Positions 10,071 through 20,904 of a stretch of DNA of 64,000 nucleotides are shown piece after piece. The stretch's first letter is position 1, and every line of letters starts with the position of its first letter. Source of the stretch: Pseudomonas viridiflava (GTDB lineage Bacteria; Pseudomonadota; Gammaproteobacteria; Pseudomonadales; Pseudomonadaceae); the NCBI RefSeq assembly GCF_900601905.1, contig NZ_UWFA01000137.1, forward strand, positions 186,001 to 250,000, read 5' to 3'. A model generated the notes under the pieces. That model was not told where the DNA came from, made no database searches, and saw nothing but the letters and a program-made list of their open reading frames with translations. The position numbers and the translations under genes were made by a program.

Positions 10071-10686
10071 GTCGTTACCTTTTTTCAAGTGGCTCGAACG
10101 CCTCTCGACACACCTGCGTGACATTGCTTATCCACAGCAAACCAACGCAGTGACTGTCAGAGCCCGAGTAGGTGCCGCAAGCGAGCGTCCTGGCTCTGTA
10201 GCTGGCGAAAAAAGGCGCAACTATTCCCACGTGTAGAGGCAGCGTCTAATGCCGAAAACGACTACCCCATACCGAATCGGCATAACGTTAACGACAGAAA
10301 ACGTATCTGAAAACGACCAGACAGTACCGCGTTTCGGCGTAAAGGTGGCTAAAACGCCATCTGTAGGGAATTCGGCTATTCAGAAGAAAGGGTTTTGCGA
10401 GAAGGAGATATGAAGCGAAGGGGGAAATTTCCGACGAGGATCGCCTGACGTGCGGCCATGTGACGCTGGCAGAAGCGGATAGAAAAAAGTAAGCGCGACA
10501 CAAGTCGGACTTGCGTCGCGGTTCTTCCTGACCCGGCCCTCAGCGGAGGTACTCCCTGTACCCCTAGGTCACTTCGATCCGAACAATCAAAGCGTCCCGG
10601 CCCCCTGGTCATGCGCCCGCCGTTTTCGAGGGGCGCACCTCAAGAAGCACTCCGAACAAGAGTGCTCCCTGTTCTTAAACAGGTAA
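10071..10686. other. 616-bp intergenic region with several hairpins, no assigned gene
   Basis: No convincing long coding frame. It must hold the gltP promoter on the minus strand. On the plus strand it contains a 13-codon open frame (10410-10448, MKRRGKFPTRIA) whose AAGGAG lies only 2 bases before the ATG, too close for a normal ribosome-binding site. Further right are a hairpin GCGACACAAGT/ACTTGCGTCGC (10495-10519, one mismatch), a small hairpin GGTAC/GTACC near 10547 and GCGCCC/GGGCGC near 10613-10636. A structured RNA is possible but unproven. Confidence 0.4.
10646..10666 (-). terminator. Possible terminator of the Ivy-like gene
   Basis: Seven-bp perfect stem AGCACTC/GAGTGCT with a 7-base loop. 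On the minus strand it is followed by TCTT, 21 bases beyond the stop of the lysozyme-inhibitor-like gene. The U-run is short. Confidence 0.45.
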
Positions 10687-11154
10687 TCAATACCAATTCG
10701 GGTCTTTGCGTAACTCTTCGTCCAGCAGCTTCTTCATTCCATCATCCGGATCGCCGAGGAAGCGGTAGGTCGCATGGCGGGTCGGTGACTTGTCTGTCGG
10801 CAAACCGGCAGGCACTTCAACCAACATCGCATAGGCATCCTGCTTATCGAGACTGAACGCCACGATCAGACGTTTGCTCTTGCAGCTCTCGGCCGTTTCA
10901 CACAATGGGCCGACGATATACGGCTCCTTATCTTCCGTAGCAGCCATCATCTGCTGCTCGGATGCGCCAGAAAGATTGATTACCCAATCGGGCAGACGCT
11001 CTTCTTTCTTGACGACGCTCGTCCAGGTCTGCCGGTACTCGGGCGACGAGCTGAGCAGCTCGTTGACCCGGGCTTGTCCGTCGTTCGCAGCCATGGCCAT
11101 TGCACTGCCGCCCATTAACAGGGCGGCGGCGAATGAGTGGAAGGGAGTGCGCAT
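10687..11154 (-). CDS. Ivy-family lysozyme inhibitor-like periplasmic protein
   Basis: 155-residue exported protein with a signal peptide at about 1-22 (cleavage after AMA). The central GPLCETAESCKSKRLIVAFS resembles the loop region of the Ivy family (inhibitor of vertebrate lysozyme), which protects murein from lysozyme and lytic transglycosylases. The two cysteines (85 and 91) match the family disulphide, but the loop between them is ETAES rather than the canonical K-P-H-D of E. coli Ivy, so inhibition of vertebrate lysozyme is doubtful. By position it corresponds to PA5481 of P. aeruginosa, the second Ivy paralogue as I recall. It starts 3 bases past the DUF1328 stop, so the two are one operon. 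Confidence 0.8.
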   Translation of the reverse strand: MRTPFHSFAAALLMGGSAMAMAANDGQARVNELLSSSPEYRQTWTSVVKKEERLPDWVINLSGASEQQMMAATEDKEPYIVGPLCETAESCKSKRLIVAFSLDKQDAYAMLVEVPAGLPTDKSPTRHATYRFLGDPDDGMKKLLDEELRKDPNWY

Positions 11155-11156
11155 AT

Positions 11157-11336
<180 letters not shown>

Positions 11337-11376
11337 TTACTGCTTTTAATGGATGCTGCTTTCACTGCAAGACGGG

Positions 11377-11670
11377 TTAGAAAACCCAGGTTTGCGGGTG
11401 TGGCATTTCACTGACAGGCACTGTGCCCTCGACTGGCGTGAAGCTCAGCGCAGTGTCTTTAGCCACCGACGCACTCGCGGTGGTGAAGGACTGGCTGTGA
11501 GTGAACTGCTGTTGAATCTGGGTAGCCTCGAGGGCTACTGCGCGGGTATTTTCCCAACGCTGGAACTGTTGGATCGCAATCAGAGTGACCAGCACCGCCA
11601 GGGTGGCAAACAACATCTGCTGGATATGCAGTGGCGAAATGCGCATTTGGGCGAAACGCTTGCTGTTCAT
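11377..11670 (-). CDS. Small one-TM protein of unknown function
   Basis: 97 residues. A short basic N-terminus (MNSKRFAQMR) is followed by one hydrophobic helix at about 18-36 (MLFATLAVLVTLIAI) and a polar, glutamine/threonine-rich tail, so it is probably anchored in the inner membrane with the tail in the periplasm. I do not recognise a family. It lies just upstream of DUF1328 on the same strand and downstream of the BON gene, in an envelope-protein cluster. The ATG is preceded by AGGAGCAACCAG, supporting real translation. Confidence 0.65.
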   Translation of the reverse strand: MNSKRFAQMRISPLHIQQMLFATLAVLVTLIAIQQFQRWENTRAVALEATQIQQQFTHSQSFTTASASVAKDTALSFTPVEGTVPVSEMPHPQTWVF

Positions 11671-11832
11671 CTGGTTGCTCCTGAACCTCTTGAGAGGTCC
11701 GATCCTGATCTTGTTGCCGGATAATTCACGGCTGGTATGCAGGATATATTGCAGAGTGCATGCCAGTTTTTAGATCTCTTATAAATCCTTTAAAATCAGC
11801 TAGTTACGCTATCGATTCGTTTCTCTCTGCGA

Positions 11833-11872
11833 GCAACCTGCACGATCCCCCCTGAATAACCGTGCAGGTTGC
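11833..11872. other. 12-bp perfect inverted repeat downstream of the BON gene
   Basis: GCAACCTGCACG and its exact complement CGTGCAGGTTGC with a 16-base spacer. It starts 32 bases after the BON-protein stop codon on the minus strand. There is no U-tract on either side, so it may be a processing/stability hairpin or an operator rather than a plain terminator. Confidence 0.6.
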
Positions 11873-11903
11873 ACGACAGACTTCATCCGTCACCGTTGTA
11901 GGA

Positions 11904-12752
11904 TCAGCCCGTCGTGCGCGCCATGACTTTCAACGCGTCTGCATTGACGCCTTTCACGCCACGTATATTTTTGGCGATTTCCACGGCCAGCTCTTTTTCC
12001 GCGAAGTTGGCAACGATGCCGTTGAGGCTGACCAGACCGCTCTTGGTTTCGACCTTGATATTCAGGCCGTCGAGGTTGCGGCTGTAGATCAGGCTGGATT
12101 TGACCTTGCTGGTGATCCAGGCGTCGCTCATCTCTTCAACCGGGCTGTTCACCTGCGGATCGGTGCGTGAATTGATGGAATCGGCGGCGCTGATACTGAT
12201 CAGGTTATTCACCGTGATGACGCCATCCGTGTTGGTCGCCAGATTGCCAGCCACCTCTTTGGCCTCCGGGCTCTGCGCGCGGCCTTTGAGGGTGACCACG
12301 CCGTCTTTGCTATCGACATCAATGTTCAACGCCTGGGTCACGCTGCTCCACAGCAACTTGGATTTGACGGTCGCAGTCAGCGTGGCGTCCTCGAAGCGTT
12401 GCGCCATGTTGGCCTTGGTGCCAGGTTCGGCAGCCACGTTGGCGTCGATTTCCAGCTGGTTGTCGACCTTATCGATGCCTTTGACATCCATGGCGATGCG
12501 CTCTGCCAGCTCGCGATCCACTTGGTTCTCGACCTTGCCCTTGAGCACAGCGGTGCCTTGCTCGACGCTGACGTCGATTTTGAACGGGCTCAAATGTTTA
12601 TTCAGGGCAAAGGCTGTCCAGATGGAGCCTTCCTGACGCGCTTCATTCAACTGGCTCGGCAGATCGCCTTGGGCAGCGCTGGCCAGCAGTGGGTTGAGGC
12701 TCAGTGCAGTGACTGTGGCGGTGGCCAGGGCGAGCTTTTTCAGCGGATGCAT
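11904..12752 (-). CDS. Periplasmic triple-BON-domain protein (OsmY-like)
   Basis: 282 residues with a signal peptide (about 1-27, cleavage after LASA). Three BON repeats follow, at roughly 40-105, 118-185 and 205-275, each with the pattern of hydrophobic strand, V-x-L-x-G and a conserved glycine (AVLKGKVEN, VVTLKGRAQS, LVSLNGIVAN). BON proteins such as OsmY are induced by osmotic or envelope stress and bind phospholipids or hydrophobic surfaces. The gene has a strong GGAGAATCACC site and is divergent from algB across 245 bp. The leader contains a TTGAGC/GCTCAA hairpin (12787-12803). Confidence 0.88.
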   Translation of the reverse strand: MHPLKKLALATATVTALSLNPLLASAAQGDLPSQLNEARQEGSIWTAFALNKHLSPFKIDVSVEQGTAVLKGKVENQVDRELAERIAMDVKGIDKVDNQLEIDANVAAEPGTKANMAQRFEDATLTATVKSKLLWSSVTQALNIDVDSKDGVVTLKGRAQSPEAKEVAGNLATNTDGVITVNNLISISAADSINSRTDPQVNSPVEEMSDAWITSKVKSSLIYSRNLDGLNIKVETKSGLVSLNGIVANFAEKELAVEIAKNIRGVKGVNADALKVMARTTG

Positions 12753-12997
12753 GGGTGATTCTCCTTTTTAGGGGCTGTGCGTCGGGTTGAGCGATTTGCT
12801 CAATCTAAAAGCAAAAGAAAACCGCAAGTCATGTGCCAAGCGTTTTTCACGAAAAATCCTCTTTTAAATCAGGCGATTAGCTACATTTAAGCCAGATAGC
12901 TACCATGCAGCACGCATAATCAATCAGAATTGACCATGCAACTTGCCCGATTATTCCGACACTAAGCCAAGACAATTCATTTAGGAGCGTAGGAAAA

Positions 12998-14344
12998 ATG
13001 GAAGCAGCCACTGAGAATCAGGGCCGTATTCTCCTTGTGGATGACGAATCCGCGATCCTTCGTACGTTCCGCTATTGCCTGGAAGACGAAGGCTATAGCG
13101 TCGCCACCGCCAACAGCGCGGCTCAGGCGGAAACGTTGCTGCAACGCCAGGTCTTCGACCTGTGCTTTCTCGATTTGCGCCTGGGCGAAGACAATGGTCT
13201 GGATGTACTGGCGCAAATGCGGGTTCAGGCACCCTGGATGCGCGTCGTGATCGTTACGGCTCACTCGGCTGTTGATACCGCTGTCGATGCCATCCAGGCG
13301 GGAGCCGCCGACTACCTGGTCAAGCCTTGCAGCCCGGATCAGTTGCGGCTGGCCACAGCCAAACAGCTGGAAGTTCGCCAGCTGTCCGCACGCCTTGAAG
13401 CGCTGGAAGGTGAAATTCGCAAACCCAAGGACGGTCTGGATTCTCACAGCCCTTCGATGATGGCGATTCTCGAAACAGCGCGGCAAGTCGCCGGCACCGA
13501 TGCCAACATCCTGATTCTCGGTGAGTCCGGGACCGGTAAAGGCGAGTTGGCTCGGGCAATTCACGGCTGGAGCAAGCGCGCCAAGAAATCCTGCATCACC
13601 ATTAACTGCCCGTCGTTGACCGCTGAATTGATGGAAAGCGAGCTGTTCGGCCACAGCCGAGGTGCGTTTACCGGCGCCAGCGAGAGCACTTTGGGCCGGG
13701 TTAACCAGGCCGACGGCGGTACGCTGTTTCTTGACGAGATCGGCGATTTTCCCCTCACGTTGCAGCCAAAATTACTGCGCTTCATTCAGGACAAGGAATA
13801 CGAGCGTGTCGGCGACCCGGTCACCCGCCGCGCTGACGTACGGATTCTGGCCGCTACCAACCTGAATCTGGAAGACATGGTGCGCAATGGTCGTTTCCGT
13901 GAAGACCTGCTCTATCGCCTGAACGTCATCACCCTGAATCTGCCAGCCCTGCGTGAACGCACCGAAGACATCATGACCCTGGCCGATCGCTTCCTGGCGC
14001 GATTCGTCAAGGACTACGCCCGCCCGGCACGCGGCTTCAGCGAAGAAGCGAAAGCCGCGCTGCTCAATTACCGCTGGCCCGGCAATATCCGCGAGCTGCG
14101 CAACGTGATCGAACGGGCCAGCATCATTTGCCCGCAGGAGCGGGTCGAAGTCGCTCATTTGGGCATGGCTGAGCAACCGACCAGCAATGCACCTCGCGTG
14201 GGCGCAGCGCTGAGCCTGGATCAACTGGAAAAGGCTCACATTGGCGCGGTCTTGGCGACCAGCGAAACGCTGGATCAGGCCGCAAAGACCTTGGGTATCG
14301 ATGCGTCGACGCTGTATCGCAAGCGCAAGCAGTACAACCTATGA
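12998..14344 (+). CDS. algB: NtrC-type response regulator AlgB
   Basis: Activator of alginate genes and partner of KinB. The receiver domain (about 10-125) has phospho-acceptor Asp59 in FLDLRLG, the same position as in P. aeruginosa. The AAA+ sigma-54 domain (about 145-370) has the Walker A GESGTGKGE, the sigma-54 loop GAFTGA and the Walker B GGTLFLDEIGD. A Fis-type helix-turn-helix ends the protein (LDQAAKTLGIDASTLYRKR). The 448-residue length is normal and AGGAGCGTAGGAAAA precedes the ATG. kinB begins 10 bp after the stop. I saw no good AlgU promoter in the 245-bp upstream gap. Confidence 0.96.
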   Translation: MEAATENQGRILLVDDESAILRTFRYCLEDEGYSVATANSAAQAETLLQRQVFDLCFLDLRLGEDNGLDVLAQMRVQAPWMRVVIVTAHSAVDTAVDAIQAGAADYLVKPCSPDQLRLATAKQLEVRQLSARLEALEGEIRKPKDGLDSHSPSMMAILETARQVAGTDANILILGESGTGKGELARAIHGWSKRAKKSCITINCPSLTAELMESELFGHSRGAFTGASESTLGRVNQADGGTLFLDEIGDFPLTLQPKLLRFIQDKEYERVGDPVTRRADVRILAATNLNLEDMVRNGRFREDLLYRLNVITLNLPALRERTEDIMTLADRFLARFVKDYARPARGFSEEAKAALLNYRWPGNIRELRNVIERASIICPQERVEVAHLGMAEQPTSNAPRVGAALSLDQLEKAHIGAVLATSETLDQAAKTLGIDASTLYRKRKQYNL

Positions 14345-14354
14345 ATCACCTCGC

Positions 14355-16142
14355 ATGAAGTGGGCAATCAAGCTACGCACGCGGCTGTTCTTTAGCATCT
14401 CGGCCCTGATAACCGTCGCGTTATTGGGGCTGGCGCTGGGGCTCGTCAGCGTCATGCAGATGGCCAAGTCCCAGGAAACGCTGATCCACGAGAACTTTGT
14501 CTCGCTCGATACCGGGCTCAAGCTCAGGCAGAACCTGGGTGATCAACTGGTCCTGATGCTCAACGAGAAGCCCGAGCAAGGCCCGCTGGAAAACCTGCAG
14601 AATCAGTTCCGCGAGCTGCTGGCGCAGGGCGTTGCCCACGATGAGGAAAACAACGCCGACAACGGTTTCCGGGGCGTACGCAGCGACTATGAAAAATTTC
14701 TACAGGCGTATGCGCAGTCCAGAGAGGCGCCTCGGGCATTGCGTGACAACGCCGAGCTGACCGAGCGCTTCAACACGCTGCGCAACAATCTGGTGTCGGC
14801 GCACCGCCAGGCATTGAGCAATATCAGCGCCGTTGAAACCCAGGCCAGGTCACGTGCCTTGTGGGTCGCAGGCCTGCTGGGCCTGGTTGGGCTGGCAGTG
14901 CTGTGCATCGGCTTTATCACCGCCCATGGCATCGCCAGCCGCTTTGGCGCGCCCATCGAAGCCTTGGCCAAAGCGGCTGACAAAATCGGCCAAGGCAACT
15001 TCGAGGTCACGCTGCCTATCTCTTCGGCTGCGGAGATGAACCTGCTGACCCGACGCTTCGGCATGATGGCCGAATCACTGCGCCAGCATCAGGTAACCAA
15101 CGTCGACGAATTGCTGGCCGGGCAACAGCGCCTGCAGGCCGTGCTGGACAGCATCGATGACGGGCTGCTGATGATCGACCGCCAGGGTCGGCTCGAACAC
15201 CTTAATCCAGTGGCTCAACGCCAATTGGGTTGGGATGAGCCGCGCATTGGCCAAGGGCTAGGCGAGGCGTTGCAGCGCCCCGAGCTGGACGAGCAACTTT
15301 ACCTGACCCTGCGCGGCGGAACCCTGGAACGCGCCCCGGAGGATCTGGAAATCGAGGTCGATGGCGAGTCGCGGTTGCTGACTTACAGCCTGACACCGGT
15401 AAGCCATACCAAAGGCCATATCCTCGGCGCCGTGATGGTGCTGCACGATGTCACTGAACAACGGGCATTCGAGCGGGTGCGCAGCGAGTTTGTCCTGCGT
15501 GCCTCCCATGAATTGCGCACACCGGTCACCGGCATGCACATGGCGTTCGGGCTGTTCCGCGAGCGGGCGAAATTCCCGGAGGATTCCCGCGAAGCGGATC
15601 TGCTGGACACGGTCAACGAAGAAATGCAGCGCCTGATGCAGCTGATCAATGATCTGCTGAATTTCTCGCGCTATCAGAACGGCCTGCAGAAACTCACGCT
15701 GGCGCCGTGTTCCATCGAAGAATTGCTGGAACACACGCGGCTGCGCTTTCAGGACCAGGCTCAAGAGCAGGAAATCGTCCTGCTGATAGAGGCCCAGGAA
15801 CCGCTGCCGCGCCTGCATGCAGACCGGGCTCAATTAGAGCGGGTGCTGGATAACCTGCTGGACAACGCACTGCGCCACACGCCCGAAAAAGGTCTGATCC
15901 GTCTACAGGCCCGGCGGCATGGCGAGCGGGTGATTATCAGCGTCGAGGACAATGGTGAGGGGATTGCCTACGGCCAGCAGGGCCGGATCTTCGAGCCCTT
16001 CGTCCAGGTAGGCCGCAAAAAAGGCGGCGCCGGGCTTGGCCTGGCGCTGTGCAAAGAGATCGTGCAACTGCACGGCGGGCGCATGGGCGTGTATTCACGA
16101 CCGGGGCAGGGCACCCAGTTTTACATGGCGTTGCCGTTGTAG
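14355..16142 (+). CDS. kinB: Sensor histidine kinase KinB
   Basis: Inner-membrane kinase/phosphatase for AlgB. The 595 residues show a TM helix at about 11-32, a periplasmic helical sensor region to about 165, a second TM at about 166-188, HAMP (about 190-245), a PAS domain (about 255-370), HisKA with SHELRTPVTG, and HATPase with LDNALRHTPE, VEDNGEGIAYGQQG and GLGLALCKEI. I start at the ATG at 14355 (MKWAIKLRTRLFF); the frame is open upstream only as overlap with algB. It forms an operon with algB (10-bp gap) and is followed by a REP pair. Confidence 0.95.
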   Translation: MKWAIKLRTRLFFSISALITVALLGLALGLVSVMQMAKSQETLIHENFVSLDTGLKLRQNLGDQLVLMLNEKPEQGPLENLQNQFRELLAQGVAHDEENNADNGFRGVRSDYEKFLQAYAQSREAPRALRDNAELTERFNTLRNNLVSAHRQALSNISAVETQARSRALWVAGLLGLVGLAVLCIGFITAHGIASRFGAPIEALAKAADKIGQGNFEVTLPISSAAEMNLLTRRFGMMAESLRQHQVTNVDELLAGQQRLQAVLDSIDDGLLMIDRQGRLEHLNPVAQRQLGWDEPRIGQGLGEALQRPELDEQLYLTLRGGTLERAPEDLEIEVDGESRLLTYSLTPVSHTKGHILGAVMVLHDVTEQRAFERVRSEFVLRASHELRTPVTGMHMAFGLFRERAKFPEDSREADLLDTVNEEMQRLMQLINDLLNFSRYQNGLQKLTLAPCSIEELLEHTRLRFQDQAQEQEIVLLIEAQEPLPRLHADRAQLERVLDNLLDNALRHTPEKGLIRLQARRHGERVIISVEDNGEGIAYGQQGRIFEPFVQVGRKKGGAGLGLALCKEIVQLHGGRMGVYSRPGQGTQFYMALPL

Positions 16143-16160
16143 GTGGTTGCTGCCATATCT

Positions 16161-16250
16161 CGTAGGGGCGGCTCTAGCCGCGAACGATCTTCCGGCCCGA
16201 CAGATCTGCATTGAAGGTACCGGGCCCTCTCGGCTGGAGCCGCTCCTACG
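16161..16250. repeat. REP pair after kinB
   Basis: Inverted pair of the CGTAGGGGCGGCTCTAGCCGCG subtype between convergent kinB and the EAL gene; the same subtype as at 8623. Confidence 0.9.
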
Positions 16251-16253
16251 GAT

Positions 16254-17873
16254 TTATGCCACATCCTCAGCCCGTCTACCCTGGCTGCGGCGCCCTCCGG
16301 TGACCAGCTCGGTGAATTTGGTCGCACTCAGCGGCCGCGCGAACAGCCAGCCCTGGCCGTAGATCACGCCCTCGCTGACCAGTAGCTGGGCCTGCGACTC
16401 AAACTCGATGCCCTCGGCGATCACCCGCAGGTTCAGCGCATGAGCCATGCGGATGATGTGCGGGGCGACACCACTGCTGGCCGCATCGTGACCCAGAGCG
16501 TCGATGAAGGCTTTATCGATCTTCAGGCAATCCACCGGCAAGGTCTGCAAATACGCGAGGCTGCAATAACCGGTGCCGAAGTCATCAATCAGCACCTGGT
16601 GCCCTCTGTCGCGCAGGGCCTGGAGGTGATTGCGGGCGACTACCACATCAATCAGCCCTCGCTCGGTCACCTCAAAGGCAATCTGCCGCGCTGCCACCCT
16701 GTGGTGCGCCAACAACCGGGCCGTCACTCGCCCGATACGCGGCGCCATCACGTCGCAGGCCGCCAGATTGACCGAGATATACAGCTGCGGATTGGCGCGC
16801 AGCAGCGGCCCCAACTGCTCCAGTAACTGCTGCAGAACGAAATCGGTGATCTGGCGAATCTGCCCGGTATTCTCCGCCAGCGGGATGAACAGATCGGGAC
16901 TGGTCAGGGTGCCATCGGGCCTGCGCCAGCGCACCAAAGCCTCGGCACCCACGCACAGCCGGGTATTGAGGTCGAAAATCGGCTGGAACAGCACCTTCAA
17001 CTCGCTGCGTCGCAAAGCGCCCTGCAACTCACCGCCCAGCGAACGTCGCTGGCGGACCAGCTGCAGCACCAGCGCACCGATGCACAGCGCTACCATCAAG
17101 CTCGCCGGAACCAGGAACCACCAGGCACCCGTAATTTTCTGCTGCAACCCGGCTCGCGGTGCAATCATCACCAGTTGGTATTCGGGGCTTTGGGTCGGCA
17201 TGCGGTAGATCAGCCGTCGATCAGTCACCATCAGGGTTTCATCGGCGGCCGAGGACCAGCGCACCGTGGGTGGCCAGGGTTGATCCGGGCCCAGCACCGT
17301 CACGGCTTTGCTGCCGTGGTTGAGCACCACCAGCAAGCTGCCGCCGGCAGGCAGGTCCACCACATCAGTCAGATGCCCCCGCGATGTCGACACTCTGAAA
17401 CCGCCACGCCCCAACACCAGCGCGGCGAGGTTGTCGTCTGGCTGCGCCGAGGTATTGAGCCAGTAATCATAAGTCGGCCCGCGAATATCAGCGGCGCGTG
17501 ACTGCCCCAGGTTGCTGGTAGGCAGCCAGCTTGAGCACAACTGGGAATCGCCCACGTAGGCGGCTTCGTAAATGAAGCGGTAACTGGCGATGACCTGGCG
17601 CAACCGGTCCAGCATTTCAGGGCTGCACCGACGCAGTGGCTGGCTCTCAAGCTGGTCCAGCCCCACGCGCAATTGACCGAACAGTTGTTCCAGGCGCACC
17701 AGGAAACGCTCGCCCTGCGCCTTCATCTGTTCGCTTTCGTTCTGCCGTGCCTGATGCACGGCGAGGCCGAAGCTGCCCGCCAAAAGCAAAGCCGCACTCA
17801 ACAAGGCGGCGAGCAGAGCCATCAGCCAGGGACGATAAAAAGTCATGCGAAAAGAGGATGAAGCGCCAAGCAT
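16254..17873 (-). CDS. CSS-motif EAL-domain c-di-GMP phosphodiesterase
   Basis: Membrane phosphodiesterase expected to hydrolyse c-di-GMP. The order is TM1 (about 17-40), a periplasmic domain with the Cys-Ser-Ser motif at 113-115 and a second cysteine at 83, TM2 (about 251-272), and a cytoplasmic EAL domain (about 285-525). Catalytic signatures are present: EALVRW (311-316), ENTG, FEVTERG, and IDDFGTGY (429-436). CSS-EAL proteins are known to be redox-tuned through the periplasmic cysteines and the DsbA/DsbB system; dsbA lies 4 kb away. I start at 17873; an internal ATG at 17846 would shorten it by 9 residues. Confidence 0.9.
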   Translation of the reverse strand: MLGASSSFRMTFYRPWLMALLAALLSAALLLAGSFGLAVHQARQNESEQMKAQGERFLVRLEQLFGQLRVGLDQLESQPLRRCSPEMLDRLRQVIASYRFIYEAAYVGDSQLCSSWLPTSNLGQSRAADIRGPTYDYWLNTSAQPDDNLAALVLGRGGFRVSTSRGHLTDVVDLPAGGSLLVVLNHGSKAVTVLGPDQPWPPTVRWSSAADETLMVTDRRLIYRMPTQSPEYQLVMIAPRAGLQQKITGAWWFLVPASLMVALCIGALVLQLVRQRRSLGGELQGALRRSELKVLFQPIFDLNTRLCVGAEALVRWRRPDGTLTSPDLFIPLAENTGQIRQITDFVLQQLLEQLGPLLRANPQLYISVNLAACDVMAPRIGRVTARLLAHHRVAARQIAFEVTERGLIDVVVARNHLQALRDRGHQVLIDDFGTGYCSLAYLQTLPVDCLKIDKAFIDALGHDAASSGVAPHIIRMAHALNLRVIAEGIEFESQAQLLVSEGVIYGQGWLFARPLSATKFTELVTGGRRSQGRRAEDVA

Positions 17874-17954
17874 CAGGGAGTACCTGCAGGATCACCTCTT
17901 CATGTATAGCAACAAGCCTGAAAAACGCCCGTTTTATCGGCGTATTTCAAGCCA

Positions 17955-18731
17955 TCAGCGCTGACGGTTCAGCACTTTGAGGATCGCGGCACTCTGCGCA
18001 TCCGGTTGCCCGTCGAAACGTTCGGGTCGGTAGTGCATCTGAAACGCCGCCAGAACCCCGCGTGTCGCGACGTCCAGCTCCCCGGTCTGCGGTGTGGTGT
18101 AGCCCAGTTGCGCCAGTTGCTGCTGAAACCAGCGCACATCCGGCAGCGCATTGAGCATCAAAGCCTGTTGCTGCGCGACCAGGCGTTGATCCGGCCAGAT
18201 ACCGAGGCCCTCCTCGGCCAGCCGCTTCCAGGGAAACAGCGGCCCCGGATCCAGTTTGCGCGACGGGGCAATGTCGCTGTGGCCAATGATGTAGCGCGGC
18301 TCGATATGGTTACGTTTGACGATATCTTTAAGCAGCACGATCAGAGCCTGAATCTGCCCTTCGGTATACGGGTACCAGAGCCGTCCGGTCGGCGTATCGC
18401 GATAACCGGGATTGACGATTTCGATGCCGATCGACGCCGAATTCAACCACGTGCGCCCATCCCACTCACTTTCACCGGCATGCCAGGCGCGCGCGCTCTC
18501 GTCGACCAGCTTGTAGACGGTGGGTGGCGTATCGCCGATCAAGTAGTGGGCGCTGACTTCGCCGTGAGTCAGCAGCGCGAGGGATTGCTCCAGCGTGGTG
18601 GAGGTGTAGTGAACCACGACAAACTGAATGCGGTTATCGAAGTTGACCGAAGGATGGCTGCTGTCCAGCCGCAGGCCGCTGGAGCAGGCGGTCAGGGTGA
18701 GCAGTAACAGGGCAGAGAAAAGAAACTTCAT
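17955..18731 (-). CDS. ampDh2: N-acetylmuramoyl-L-alanine amidase lipoprotein (AmpDh2-like)
   Basis: Zinc amidase that cuts stem peptides from murein. The 258 residues begin with a lipoprotein signal (MKFLFSALLLLTLTAC, lipobox LTAC), placing it in the outer membrane or periplasm. The Amidase_2 domain has the zinc ligands in VVHYTS, an H in the AWHAGES segment and GHSDIAPSRKLDPG. A C-terminal peptidoglycan-binding-like domain follows (LGYTTPQTGELDVATRGVLAAFQ). The position between algB-kinB and a GGDEF gene matches PA5485 (AmpDh2) in P. aeruginosa. An ATG 6 bases upstream (MPMKF) is an equally possible start. Confidence 0.88.
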   Translation of the reverse strand: MKFLFSALLLLTLTACSSGLRLDSSHPSVNFDNRIQFVVVHYTSTTLEQSLALLTHGEVSAHYLIGDTPPTVYKLVDESARAWHAGESEWDGRTWLNSASIGIEIVNPGYRDTPTGRLWYPYTEGQIQALIVLLKDIVKRNHIEPRYIIGHSDIAPSRKLDPGPLFPWKRLAEEGLGIWPDQRLVAQQQALMLNALPDVRWFQQQLAQLGYTTPQTGELDVATRGVLAAFQMHYRPERFDGQPDAQSAAILKVLNRQR

Positions 18732-18795
18732 GGGCATCCGAAAAACGTGGCAGTAAAAATGAGGATAACGTGAAAGCCGTCTGATCCTGTGCAGG

Positions 18796-20900
<2,105 letters not shown>

Positions 20901-20904
<4 letters not shown>

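Noticed and set aside
8787..10121. 444-codon open frame on the plus strand
   Set aside because: It is exactly antisense to gltP, whose protein is well recognised. The translation is rich in His/Gln/Arg with no membrane or domain pattern, typical of GC-rich antisense shadow.
10410..10448. Short open frame MKRRGKFPTRIA with AAGGAG upstream
   Set aside because: Spacing of only 2 bases between AAGGAG and ATG and 12 residues are too little evidence for a gene; mentioned only as part of the structured gap.
12899..12997. Possible AlgU promoter upstream of algB (GCAACTTGCCC)
   Set aside because: The -35-like CAACTT has no TCTGA-type -10 at 16-17 bases; I cannot support it.
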